64,000 bases of DNA, taken from assembly GCA_033398695.1 (NCBI GenBank), contig CM065801.1, positions 806,001 to 870,000 of the forward strand. Reading direction: 5' to 3'. The stretch's first letter is position 1; each line of letters starts with the position of its first letter. A program made the position numbers and the translations under genes. Positions 46,269-56,418 of the stretch are shown here, piece after piece. The notes under the pieces are model-generated. The model was not told the DNA's origin and did no database searches. It saw nothing but the letters and a program-made list of their open reading frames with translations. This DNA comes from Orobanche coerulescens. Its lineage: Eukaryota > Streptophyta > Magnoliopsida > Lamiales > Orobanchaceae.

Positions 46269-48937
46269 TCAAGAACAAGTATCACCCATCATATTTTTTG
46301 TTTCTAAAAGATCGATAGTAATAGGTTGCCATCCCGGGTTTGCAATCTTGATCCACTTCTTCATGGTAATCATCGTGTTCAAGATACGAAGCACCTCTCC
46401 CAAAGGCATTGCTTTTAAGCATGAATTTTTAAGAATCAAAGCCGCTTCATACCTAAAAGCAGATGCAATAACAACATCAATCAGGTGAACCCATCTACTA
46501 GCATATCAAACAAATAAATGGAAAATCAAATTACCTGCATTCAGAGGCTAATAATGCTGAACGCCCGGCAGAGGAAGTTAGGAATTTGTGAATTGTACCC
46601 CATGTGGCTTTTGAGTACTGTTCAATATTACCCACAACAGGATTCTCAAATGACCATAGCCTCTCAATCCTACCAACATAAAGCTCCATGTTACCTAGAT
46701 CTTGCTTCACTATCATTTGTTGGTCAAGGGCACATTCTAAAGCCTTTCTCACATCAGTGCTGCGGTACTTTGGATCACCATAACGAATACAGTCAGTTAT
46801 GTTTGCTTCTGTGGGTGCAATCTTGTTAACTTTCAGATTGTTCAAGGCTAGAAATATTACACCTATAAGGCCCTGGGAATGAAGATGTTTACCATCATCC
46901 CCTGTGTCACGGAAAATTTTCATGTTGCCCGTACCATCATCTGTGGATGAACTACACTTAGATCTAGAATCCTGTCCACTTGACTTGCCAATATCTGGCA
47001 ATGCCACAGATAATCCTTGTGGAAGTGATTGAGGATGAGGAGAAATCAAATTATCTGGAACATAAGGAGGTCGACGGATCTGATTGTGCAAATTACCAAC
47101 ATGGGCATCCATATTCCCAGGAAATGGATTTGGAACAGAACTACTTGACGCAACAGGAGTCGAGGATGCACCAAAAAATTCATGGGGTGCTTTCATAAAC
47201 TGTTTTGCCAAGGAGCATTGCGCGTCTTTACTTTCTTCAAGTTTATTTGGCAAACTTGCCACACTTGCTGTTTTAGTTTGATTTATGTTTTTGGGCCTGT
47301 ATTGGAATTTAGTGGTGCTCTCAGCAATTCTAATTGACTTGTGACCGAAAATACCAGCTGATTGATTTGAAGGAACATTGTCATAGACTGAAGTTGGTAT
47401 CACATCACCAATACTATCGCTATGTTCAACAGGGAGTCCTCCACAGACAAGGCTTGTCCAATGCCATACGCAATTTGCAGCAGCAACAAGAGCAGCAGAT
47501 GCTTTAACAGGCTGTGCCAGAAGGATATTATATCTTCGCATGCGTAATTGATGGAGAGCATTCGAAAAATCCCTGTCACCCGAGATGAGCAAGTAATTTG
47601 CTGGAGCAGGATTGTCGACTGCCCAAAATAGCATGTCGACTAATATTTTCTTGTCACTTGCATCTTTAACTCCTTGCAGAGGACACAAGCAAAATACTAC
47701 ATCATTTTATCACATGAATCTATCATCATCAACAGCACCTTAATCCCAACTATGTTGGGGTCGGTGGCATGAAGATTATAGTGTCGTTTAATTGTCTAAA
47801 ATTAGTTAACACCATAACTCATGCAAATAACAAAGTGGCAAAATTTTACGCCGGATGCCCTTCCTGTCGCAACCTTCATATGAAGGAGAAATAGAACGAA
47901 ATTCCAAAACCGTCAACATCATAGTTTTTTCCATTTTTATGGAAAATATCATGAGACGGCGATGAGTTTGAGATAATTGCTATTGTCATGTCACAATACG
48001 TGATTGATATTGTAAAATCAACACATACATCATGGAACATGACTCTATCACATGAATCTATAGAAAGAAAAAAAAAATGATTCAACTACACCATTCTTTT
48101 AGAAAAATGGCCATATAGACGGCTTACAAACCAAACACACAGCCCAAACACACACATATACACACCAATTGGATTTGATCCGTAACCTCTTTCCAAAAAA
48201 ATGAAGTTACACACCATTTGAGCTAAACTCTTGTGGTTGATCCAACTTCAGCATGATTAGCAATGTTTGGTTGACATCAACAACGATGTGAGAAACCCTA
48301 CTAAATCTTTATTCAATCATTTCACAATCAAATTGAACCAAATAAATATACAATCCATATAATCAACAAAAAGATCCCTAAAGAAGAAATTGCAGAAACT
48401 TCATATAACATGTCATAATAACTCAAACACAACTCACGGCCATTTTTATCGAGGAGTAAAATCTCAAAAAAAAGGGGGTCGAACATCCAAATGCACGGAA
48501 ATAAATAGTGGAACCAAATAATGCAAAGAACGACAGCAAGCAAAAGTTAGAAACTAAAAAACAAAAAAAAAAATGTCCACACCAACACTAGGGCATTCAG
48601 TATTGGACACAATCACATGGTTAGGACGTACTGCATTATATTGTTGAAGGAGAGATATACCGGCGGGGACGTGGTTAAGAGCGATGCCGGTACTGGAGAG
48701 GGCGTGTTGGACAGAGGTAGGGATGCGAGTGGTGTCGCCATAGGCGGAGATGGTGATTGGCCCGCAGTAGTTCATTTTGCCGAGGGCGGAGCATATGTTC
48801 TGTGCAATCGCGTTGGGGTTGCAGAACCTCGGCACCTGGCAGTTCTCTATGTCCCACCAAACGGACGTTTTCGCGCAACCATACTGCGGCTCTACTCCTC
48901 CAGTTGCTGCCGCCGTAGACTGGACGTCCGCCGCCAT
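46269..48937 (-). CDS. NYN-domain (limkain/MARF1-like) putative endoribonuclease
   Basis: Three exons join in frame to 532 codons: 48937-48661, 47672-46535 and 46452-46269. The splice sites are ccg/gtatat...tgcaag/gag and cag/gtaatt...ttttag/gta. The NYN (PIN-like) RNase domain spans about residues 25-165 and is split by intron 1. Its acidic residues appear in VWWDIENC (D29), SDKKILVDML (D99, D105) and LLISGDRDF (D125, D127). A Ser/Pro-rich linker follows, then a C-terminal winged-helix-like region (LIGVIFLALNNLKVNK...YGRVERLW-like). Family members act on RNA in cytoplasmic or RNA-granule settings; the plant role is not established. Start choice: ATG 48937 gives MAADVQ. An in-frame ATG at 48988 would add 17 residues. 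I see no break, so it is probably functional. Confidence 0.85.
47724..48045 (-). mobile_element. RTE-tailed SINE, copy 1, in intron 1 of the NYN gene
   Basis: 322 bp are flanked by an exact 16 bp TSD TATCACATGAATCTAT (47708-47723 and 48046-48061). On the minus strand it starts gagtcatgttccatgatg and ends in a gttggga...gctgttgatgatgatg tail. Near the 3' part the minus strand reads ggaagggcatccggcgtaaa, the word shared by the 3' ends of RTE-clade LINEs in plants and animals, so an RTE enzyme probably moved it. Long TSD, short length and a trinucleotide tail together identify a retroposon. Confidence 0.85.
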
Positions 48938-49256
48938 CACTCGCTCATTATCTCTTTCGATTAAGGTATATGAAAACGGAATCGCCAACTCCCCTCCTCC
49001 TAGAGAATTAATAGGGGTTTCTCATTTCTGTTTGAAGACCGAGGATGGATACATAAATGGTTTGCTCGCCGGAACTGCTTTTGAGTGAATTGTTGTTGTA
49101 TTTGCCAACATACCCTTCAACCTTGCCGCAATTGCGTTTCAAGACCTAGGCGCATAGGACTTGCCAGCAAGCTCTTTGTTTAATACTTCTTGACTTTTTA
49201 AGTTATTTTTTGTCGTCAAAACACTTTGGCCGTCCAGACAGACATACTTATTTTAA

Positions 49257-49452
49257 GAGAAATGATACATCAAACACCCCCAACCATCAACACTTTGTTT
49301 TGCACGAATTGTATTGTATTCTTTATAAATATTTTATTATAATATTAATAAAATATTATTTAAAATTACATTACCTGTAAAGCATACAGTACAACTCTGC
49401 GAAGCAGGTGTTGGTGAGGTGTGGATGGTGAGACGTTGATGTATCATTCCTT
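49257..49452. mobile_element. Mutator-type MITE (196 bp)
   Basis: A 9 bp TSD TTATTTTAA flanks it (49248-49256 and 49453-49461). The ends are GAGAAATGATACATCAA and, on the complement of the right, AAGGAATGATACATCAA. The core is AT-rich with 'aaatattttattataatatt' and gtaaagcatacagtacaac. A relative lies at 53062-53255. Confidence 0.8.
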
Positions 49453-49461
49453 TTATTTTAA

Positions 49462-50901
49462 AGATGTACATGCCTGCTTATCGTCAGTCGAAATTCAATT
49501 TAAAATTATTTTACGTGGTAATTTATTAAAAAAATTAACACTTAGTTAATATTCAACTATACAGAATCATCCGCCACGGACGAACACAACAACAAACCGA
49601 AACGATAAGATTGAAATTCAGCCATCTAAACTCATTTATTATTTATATAAATGTACTCTTCTAATATAAATGTGGTTTTACTACATATGCACATAGTGAT
49701 CCCCCAAAAGACAAGGACATAGTTCGGCCAACCGAACCAATTTAGAAATTATATATTCGTACATATTTGAAACTCGATTAAAATAACATTACTATTGTTC
49801 CCGTTCCAAACCAGTATAACTATACCCCCCTATTTTAAAAATTTGGTTAAATTTTTAAAAATTTAAATAATCAAATATAATTTATTAAAATAATTAGTTA
49901 TATGTCTCAACAAACACCGAACATGACAAAGCAAAATACTAATAAATAATATAAATACCAAAAAAATGCAATCATAAACTTGGAATTTATACAATCCATG
50001 AAATATGATTAGGATTTATATATGTGTACTCATTTCAAATCCGAAGAAAAAATAATTTTACTATTAATTCCTAATCCAGGCTCGTATACTTACATCCGCT
50101 AATTACCTAAACTCATTTAATTATATAAAATATTTAAATAATTAAATATAAGTTGTTACAATAACTAATTATTCATTCTAACAAATACTGGACCATTACA
50201 AAGTAAATATTATGAATAAATAGTATAATGAAAAAAAAAAGATTAACAGTTAATTTTTTATTGTAAATTTTGCAAGCTTATCATTACTAAATCATTTAGA
50301 ATTTATATACTCGTTCCAGACCCACGAAAAAATAATTTGACTACTTATTTTTGTTCCGAACTCGTATAGTAATACCACTGACTATCTGAACCCTTTTAAT
50401 TATAAAATATCCAAATAATTAAATTTAAGTTGTACAATAACTAATTATGACTTATCAATTTCTATAAAAGCCCGAATATTATAAAATATAGATGTATAAA
50501 AAATAATGTAATGAAGAAATAATAAAAATTAATTTCCGGGTATAAATTTAAAATTTATATAATCTGCAAAGTTTTTTTAGAATTTATATATACATACTCA
50601 TCCCAGATCCGATTAAAATTCTACGTAAGCTCGCTCAAATTGTGAGAAGTCGGTAAATTGGCCAAATTAAAATTCTCAATAAAAATAAATTTATTTTTGG
50701 CCAATTTAATGAGTGGTGGAATTATATTTTTCGTAAGAATAAGATATTTATTTAGCCAACTCACTAATTGACCAAATTAAATTGATGGTGCAAAATAATT
50801 ATGCATGGTAAATTCACATTCATTCTAAATATTTATTTAAATCTTCAACGGGTGGAGTTTCATTTAAAATCAATGCTCTGTGGCAATCCGAATCTATAAC
50901 G

Positions 50902-50952
<51 letters not shown>

Positions 50953-51410
50953 ATAATAGTTAGCGATCTTAGGCAGTTGATGGTATCCAACGACCACCAA
51001 TCATTTAGTCGTCGATCAGGTCATTTGTGTTTTGCTTGCTACAGACACGTAGATCTAACTTATGGCAAGTATTTCAGAATACCAGTTGCTAATTTTAATC
51101 GACAGTCGTGCACTAGATCGCTAGTCATTACTTCAGTAATTCTGGATTACCTAATTACCAGTTGATAATCAAAATTATGAAATTATAATTTAACATTGTC
51201 GGCATTAAATGACAACATCGTCCGGCAAGCTGACAGAGAACGATCGATTATTATGAATTATTAGTAATTTATATTACTAGTAGTTAAATAAAATTTAAAA
51301 AAAAAGTATGGTGGGCGGCTAGCCGACCGGCGACCAGCGGCGGTGGTGGTGCATTACAATCCAATAAAATTACTAATTGATTTAAAAAAAAATCTAACGT
51401 CGTCTAGTAA
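49462..51410. other. AT-rich intergenic sequence
   Basis: No ORF or RNA gene is recognisable. Loosely repeated words (aattataaaatatttaaataatt and ctcgtatac) recur about every 270 bp between 49740 and 50620, which suggests an old degenerate tandem repeat. A (TA)n microsatellite lies at 50904-50950. Confidence 0.5.
50904..50950. repeat. (TA)n microsatellite
   Basis: About 23 TA units without interruption. Confidence 0.95.
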
Positions 51411-51419
51411 TAAAAAAAC

Positions 51420-51568
51420 GGGTTCGGATCTGGTGCAGTACAGCACCATGCTGTGCACCAGATCCGCCGTCGAATTACACACGCACACACACACACACAC
51501 GTGCGGGTGTGTGTGATCCAATGGTAGAGTGCAACACATCATGGTGCTGTACTGCACCAGATCCCCCC
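51420..51568. mobile_element. Mutator-type MITE with perfect 25 bp inverted repeats and a CA core
   Basis: A 9 bp TSD TAAAAAAAC flanks it (51411-51419 and 51569-51577). The left end gggttcggatctggtgcagt continues acagcaccatg; the right end is its complement, with 25 bp (ggatctgg through caccatg) matching exactly. The 149 bp element contains an acacac/gtgtgt tract in its middle. A 9 bp duplication with G-starting inverted repeats fits Mutator-like elements. Confidence 0.82.
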
Positions 51569-52234
51569 TAAAAAAACACATAAAAACACTAACAGCCAGA
51601 GGTAGTGGTTCATTAGTGGCTGCATAAAATTACCATTGATTTTTTAAAATACACGTTATGAGCTAATAATTCTTTTCTAAAAATTATACTCGTTCTCTTT
51701 TACTTTCACTGGTTTATTATTTTAATCACATATATTAAGCATTGGTTGTATTTTTTATTTAATACAAAAATAAACATCAGGATATAAGATGTTGGATTTG
51801 TTCCAATGTATATTTCAAAAATATTATGTTTTTATAATTTTTACTAATATATCAACCATGAAAGCTAATTGTTAAATTTTGTGTCTCACGACAATACCAC
51901 AATTATAAATACTATTGGTTCCGTGGGATTATAAATTTATGACTGCGTGTGACATAACAAATTTTGATGAATTTATGAACTTTTTAACAGCAACAAAAAC
52001 AAAGAGAGCTAAGTCACGCTCGAAGTGTTAAATTTCATCCAAAAATTTGTTACATTTCATTAAATACATCCAATAACATTAAACTCATCACATTTTCTTT
52101 TTTAATCTTTATCATATACACTGATAATCAATATTTTAATTTTTAACCTACACTATGTACTCACCATCAACACTTACAAAACTTACACATGATCATTTAC
52201 TTAAAATACACCAATTTCTTTTTAAATATTACAA

Positions 52235-52238
<4 letters not shown>

Positions 52239-52281
<43 letters not shown>
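52239..52281. repeat. (TA)n microsatellite
   Basis: About 21 TA units. The rest of 51578-52427 is AT-rich with no recognised feature. Confidence 0.95.
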
Positions 52282-52283
<2 letters not shown>

Positions 52284-52427
52284 AAAATTGATTTGCTGAT
52301 TACATCGATCAATCAACTAGTGAAGCCTCATAATAACATAGTAGTGAAATTTTTACTATAAAAGTTACTATACTTTTTTATGATTTTACTCGTAGATTTT
52401 ACTTGGTGGGAATAGCTTGTAGTGCCA

Positions 52428-53038
52428 TTTTATATATAGTATTATTTTTTTCCCTTCAAGTTTAGTAACAATTTTTTTGATACCGAAATTGTCGGAATTG
52501 CCATTTACTCGAATACATTCGTGTCATATATATACTTTCGAGTAACAAAATTTTGAGTCAGCTTGCAAAAATATACGATTAATTTTCGGGTAACACAAAT
52601 TACACAATCGAGTAAGAATTACGTGTTACTCGACCGTAATTGAGTTACTCGATTGGCGTAACTCGAGCATTCGAGTTACCCGAATTACGATTACGGGTTA
52701 CTCGGATACAAATTCGAGTTACCCGAAGAAGTCAAATGGGTTACTCAAATAAAAGCGAGTTACTCGAATGCGGCGATCATGTTACTCAAATGCGGCGATC
52801 GTGTTACTGATGAGGCATACGTGTTACTTGAATACGGCGATCGTGTTACTCGATCGGGGCATTCGTGTTACTCGGATAATAACCTTTCTCAATATTATAT
52901 ATTTTTTTAAGTTGACTCAAAATTTTGTTACTCGAAAGTACAATGAATGCATTCGCGTAAAGGTCAATTTCGACAATTTGGATATCAAAAGAGTTGGTAT
53001 TAAACTTGAGACAAAAATAAATAATACTATATATAAAC
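52428..53038. mobile_element. Fold-back-like element with GTTACTCGA repeats
   Basis: Left arm 52428-52564 and right arm 52909-53038 are imperfect inverted repeats of about 130 bp; actttcgagtaacaaaattt followed by tgagtca is identical in both. The 345 bp between them is full of variants of the 9-mer gttactcga (and its complement tcgagtaac), often followed by atgcggcgatc or attcgtg. I could not read a TSD. It may be a MITE of unknown superfamily or a fold-back transposon. Confidence 0.65.
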
Positions 53039-53061
53039 AAAGTTTTCTCTCTTTTACTTAT

Positions 53062-53255
53062 GAGGAGTGATAAGGCAACACCCTGAACCACACCCTCATA
53101 CACACCCCGTGTTTTATGAGTGTTGTACCGCATGCTTTACGGATAAAATATTCATAATAATATTATAATAAAATTAATAGTAAAGTACGCGGTACAACAC
53201 TCATAAAGCACGAATGTATTTAGGGGTGTGGTTCAGAGTGTTGCTATCATTTCTC
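53062..53255. mobile_element. Mutator-type MITE (194 bp), relative of 49257-49452
   Basis: A 9 bp TSD TTTACTTAT flanks it (53053-53061 and 53256-53264). The inverted repeats are about 65 bp, with ggcaacaccctgaaccacac, then gtgttttatgagtgttgtac, mirrored at the right end. The core (taaaatattcataataatat) and the gtaaagcatgcggtacaac word match the complement of the first MITE. Confidence 0.87.
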
Positions 53256-53640
53256 TTTACTTATTAGTGGTCAAAATGAGTTTCTAGATATGTTAGAGAG
53301 GACGGAGTGGTGATCGGGTAGAGGATCGAGTACCAAGTACCCGAGCGGGTACACTGCCCCGCCTAGCTCGGGTACATCGTTCGGCTATGTAATTCGAGCT
53401 CCGAGCTCGATTAGCTACCCGTGATGAATTTGTATATTCGACCGTTTACAAACGCATTAAATAAAAAAAAATTCCCCTTTAAAATCAAATAACATACACT
53501 CATCTCTCCAAAAAAAATAATTACCCTCACCTTTCAAAAAAAAACACTAATCTCTCCAAAAAAAAACGTCTTCCGATACTTCCGATTACGTTATTCCTTC
53601 TTCGTCCGACGAGCTATCCACGGGTAGCTCGTTGCAAAAT

Positions 53641-54806
53641 ATGCTTCAACTAGCGGCTCAGTATTATGAAGACACGGCAAGCTCTAGCCGAACTAGCGTA
53701 AATCGTCATCGGGAAATAGGTCTTGAAACTTTAGAGAATGATTGGTTCGTTGAAACACCAAAGTACAACGACAATTACTTTAAAAAAAAAATTCGAATGG
53801 AGAAAAGCATGTTTTTGCAAATAGTGGGTGACATTGAAGCGAGATACCCATATTTTCAAGAAGGCTATGACGCGCGAGCTAAAAAAAGTTTCACGTCGAA
53901 ACAAAAAATCACATCGGCCGTTAGGCAACTCGCAACCGGCAATCCGCCCGATGAGTATGATGAATATTTATGCATGTCTCAGAGAACGTCACGTGAAAGT
54001 CTTGATTATTTTTGTGAGGCCATCATTGAGTTGTACGGTCGGGAGTACCTACGTAGGCCGACAGCACACGACCTTGCTCGCATTTTCCAGGCCCATGAAG
54101 CGAAGCATCACCTCCATGGGATGCTTGGTAGCTTCGACTGTACACACGTCAGATGGAAAAATTGTCCTAGACATTTGAGAGGGCAATATAAGAGAGGTGA
54201 CTATGGTGTTCCCACTATTATGCTTGAAGTCACCGCGTCACAAGATATGTGGATTTGGCATGCTTTTTTTGGTCCACCGGGGTCAAACAACGATATCAAC
54301 GTATTGAATCAGTCTGACTTGTATCTTACAGCTCGAAATGGAACGGCGATGAATAGTTCATTCCACGTGAATGGACGCTTTTACAAACGCGGCTACTATT
54401 TGGCAGATGGAATCTATCCTAAGTGGTCCACACTTGTTAAAGCATACCCGTATCCAATCAACCCAAAGGAAAAGAGATTTACGAAGTTACAAGAGGGAGC
54501 GAGAAAGGATGTCGAGCGAGCTTTTGGTGCTCTCAAAGGAAAATGGAAAATTCTCGATCGACCTCTCAGAGCTATGACCAAAGCGAAGATTGCCAATCAG
54601 GTTCATGCGTGTGTTATTTTGCACAATATGGTTATAAAACGCGAGGGGAGGGCAATCTCACCGGTTCATATAATGGATACGCCAAGTCCAAGGTGTTCGG
54701 CAGCGATGTGGTAGCGGAGTTACTAGACGAATTTCTCCATGACCGTCTTCGATATGATCTCACGGAGCACGTAACACGTGAATACTTGCCGCATCTCGAT
54801 GATTAG
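53641..54806 (+). pseudogene. PIF/Harbinger transposase (HARBI1-like), one frameshift
   Basis: From ATG 53641 (MLQLAAQYYED) an open frame runs 357 codons. The DDE nuclease domain has GSFDCTHVRWKNCP (first Asp), YYLADGIYPKWSTLVK (second Asp) and RKDVERAFGALKGKW (Glu), with the usual FKKKIRMEKSMFLQIVGDIE helical region before it. In-frame sequence without an ATG extends upstream to about 53570. Near 54690 the frame shifts: the open frame ends in TAG at 54712-54714, while the expected C-terminus (FLHDRLRYDLTEHV) continues in another frame to a stop at 54806. The catalytic part is complete. I found no terminal inverted repeats and no partner Myb-like ORF. The transposase could be recently dead, or the shift could be a sequencing error. 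Confidence 0.85.
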
Positions 54807-55564
54807 TGGGTTTTTTTTATTTTAATCTAGTTATTTTTAAGTATTATGTTATGTTTTATTTTAAGTATTATGTAATATTTTTATTTTTAATGAAATGGTA
54901 TGTTTTTATTTTAAATATTATATGTGATTTTATGTATTTATAAAAAAAATGGAATTCAAGTACTAGGGTATCACTCCCTCCACGTAGGGTAGTGTTAGGG
55001 TAATATTGAGGTAGTTTTGAGTTGGAATGTTTTTATTGAATAGAGGTGATGCGGCACCACTCTCTCATGTCTTAGAACTGTGCTGCATTCACGTGTGATT
55101 ATGTGACTGAAGGAATAATCTAAAAGTTATTTCAGCTTTCTAAGTGCCAGCTCTACCTACCCATTGAGCTCTCTTGTTGGTGGTCGATGTGTCCCACCTC
55201 TATTTTGAATACCTTGATATTTGTTTATATGTTCGGAATCTGTACCTATTTACTAAATTAAATAATCAATTAAATTATCAAACCGAATCATGAGATCTAT
55301 TGATTATGAACAAACAATATCAGCACAATTATAATCATGGCAAGAGCAAGACCAAGCCCCCTATAACTAGATTTGGAAAGAAAAAAAAACGAGATAACTA
55401 AAAGAAAAATATTATGATACCCACTATACAAGTTCCTAATTTCCCCCAACATCCTAATTCTAATTGGACCCCTCGTGTATAAATATGAGTCCCGCGAATT
55501 AAACACGACACGTGTCATTCGGTACATATGTTGGGACCAATTTTCGGGGTGTGTAGCACAACTT
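54807..55564. other. Intergenic sequence downstream of the transposase
   Basis: This is AT-rich, with no gene I can support. The terminal inverted repeat of the Harbinger element should lie here but was not found. Confidence 0.4.
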
Positions 55565-55895
55565 CATCATCATCATCATCAACAGCACCTTAATCCCAAC
55601 TATGTTGGGGTCGGTGGCATGAAGATTATAGTGTCGTTTAATTGTCTAAAATTAGTTAACACCATAACTCATGCAAATAACAAAGTGGCAAAGTTTTACG
55701 CCGGATGCCCTTCCTGTCGCAACCTTCATATGAAGGAGAAATAGAACGAAATTCCAAAACCGTCAACATCATAGGTTTTTCCATTTATATGGAAAATATC
55801 ATGAGACGGCGATGAGTTTGAGATAATTGCTATTGTCATGTCACAATACGTGATTGATATTGTAAAATCAACACATACATCATGGAACATGACTC
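55565..55895 (-). mobile_element. RTE-tailed SINE, copy 2
   Basis: Nearly identical to 47724-48045, in the same orientation, with a longer (catcat)n tail at its left side. The reverse strand starts gagtcatgttcc at 55895. No clear TSD: the right flank is A-rich. The overlapping 89-codon ORF is not a gene. Confidence 0.8.
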
Positions 55896-56418
55896 AAAAA
55901 AAAAAAATTCAAAAAAAATGAAATATAAAATTTTGAAAAACTAAACAAAATAAGAAAGAAAAATCGGGAACGTAACAAAAATGAATCCCATTAGACGGTA
56001 AAACAGTGTTACACATAAGTATTTCGTATTTTACGTCTATTTAATGCATCTGCCTGAGATAAGAACGCACTATAAAAATTCGTCTAAAGGTATTAGTGCC
56101 CTCGACTCTTAACAATTTTGCGAGCAACCAACATACAGACCGAATTTCACTACTTGAAAGAGAAACCCATATACAGCAAAACAACGAGACTATTATATGC
56201 CTCACGGCCCCTCAAAAACGATTAACCATACATACATTACAAGGGAAGGGAAACAAGTGAGAACCGCACAATCATACTAACAAAAAAAGTTGAGTTGACC
56301 ACAATTTCTTCATATATTATTTGTAGAGACATAAATGAAGAGTTGAAGTGTGTCGTGGCAACGTTTACCAACTCTCGTGATAAATAATAAACAGTAGGAC
56401 TTGTTTCGGCTCGAACTC

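Noticed and set aside
46237..47281. Plus-strand ORFs (46237-46488, 46518-46829, 46980-47198)
   Set aside because: They are shadows of the NYN gene exons on the minus strand.
48617..49088. Plus-strand ORFs over NYN exon 1
   Set aside because: They lie antisense to the coding exon; the minus frame has the NYN motifs and matching splice sites.
51354..51581. ORF with a CVCVCVC stretch
   Set aside because: Translation of the CA/GT tract within the 149 bp MITE.
55475..55744. 89-codon ORF with a His-rich stretch
   Set aside because: The His codons are the (cat)n tail of the SINE; the rest is SINE body.
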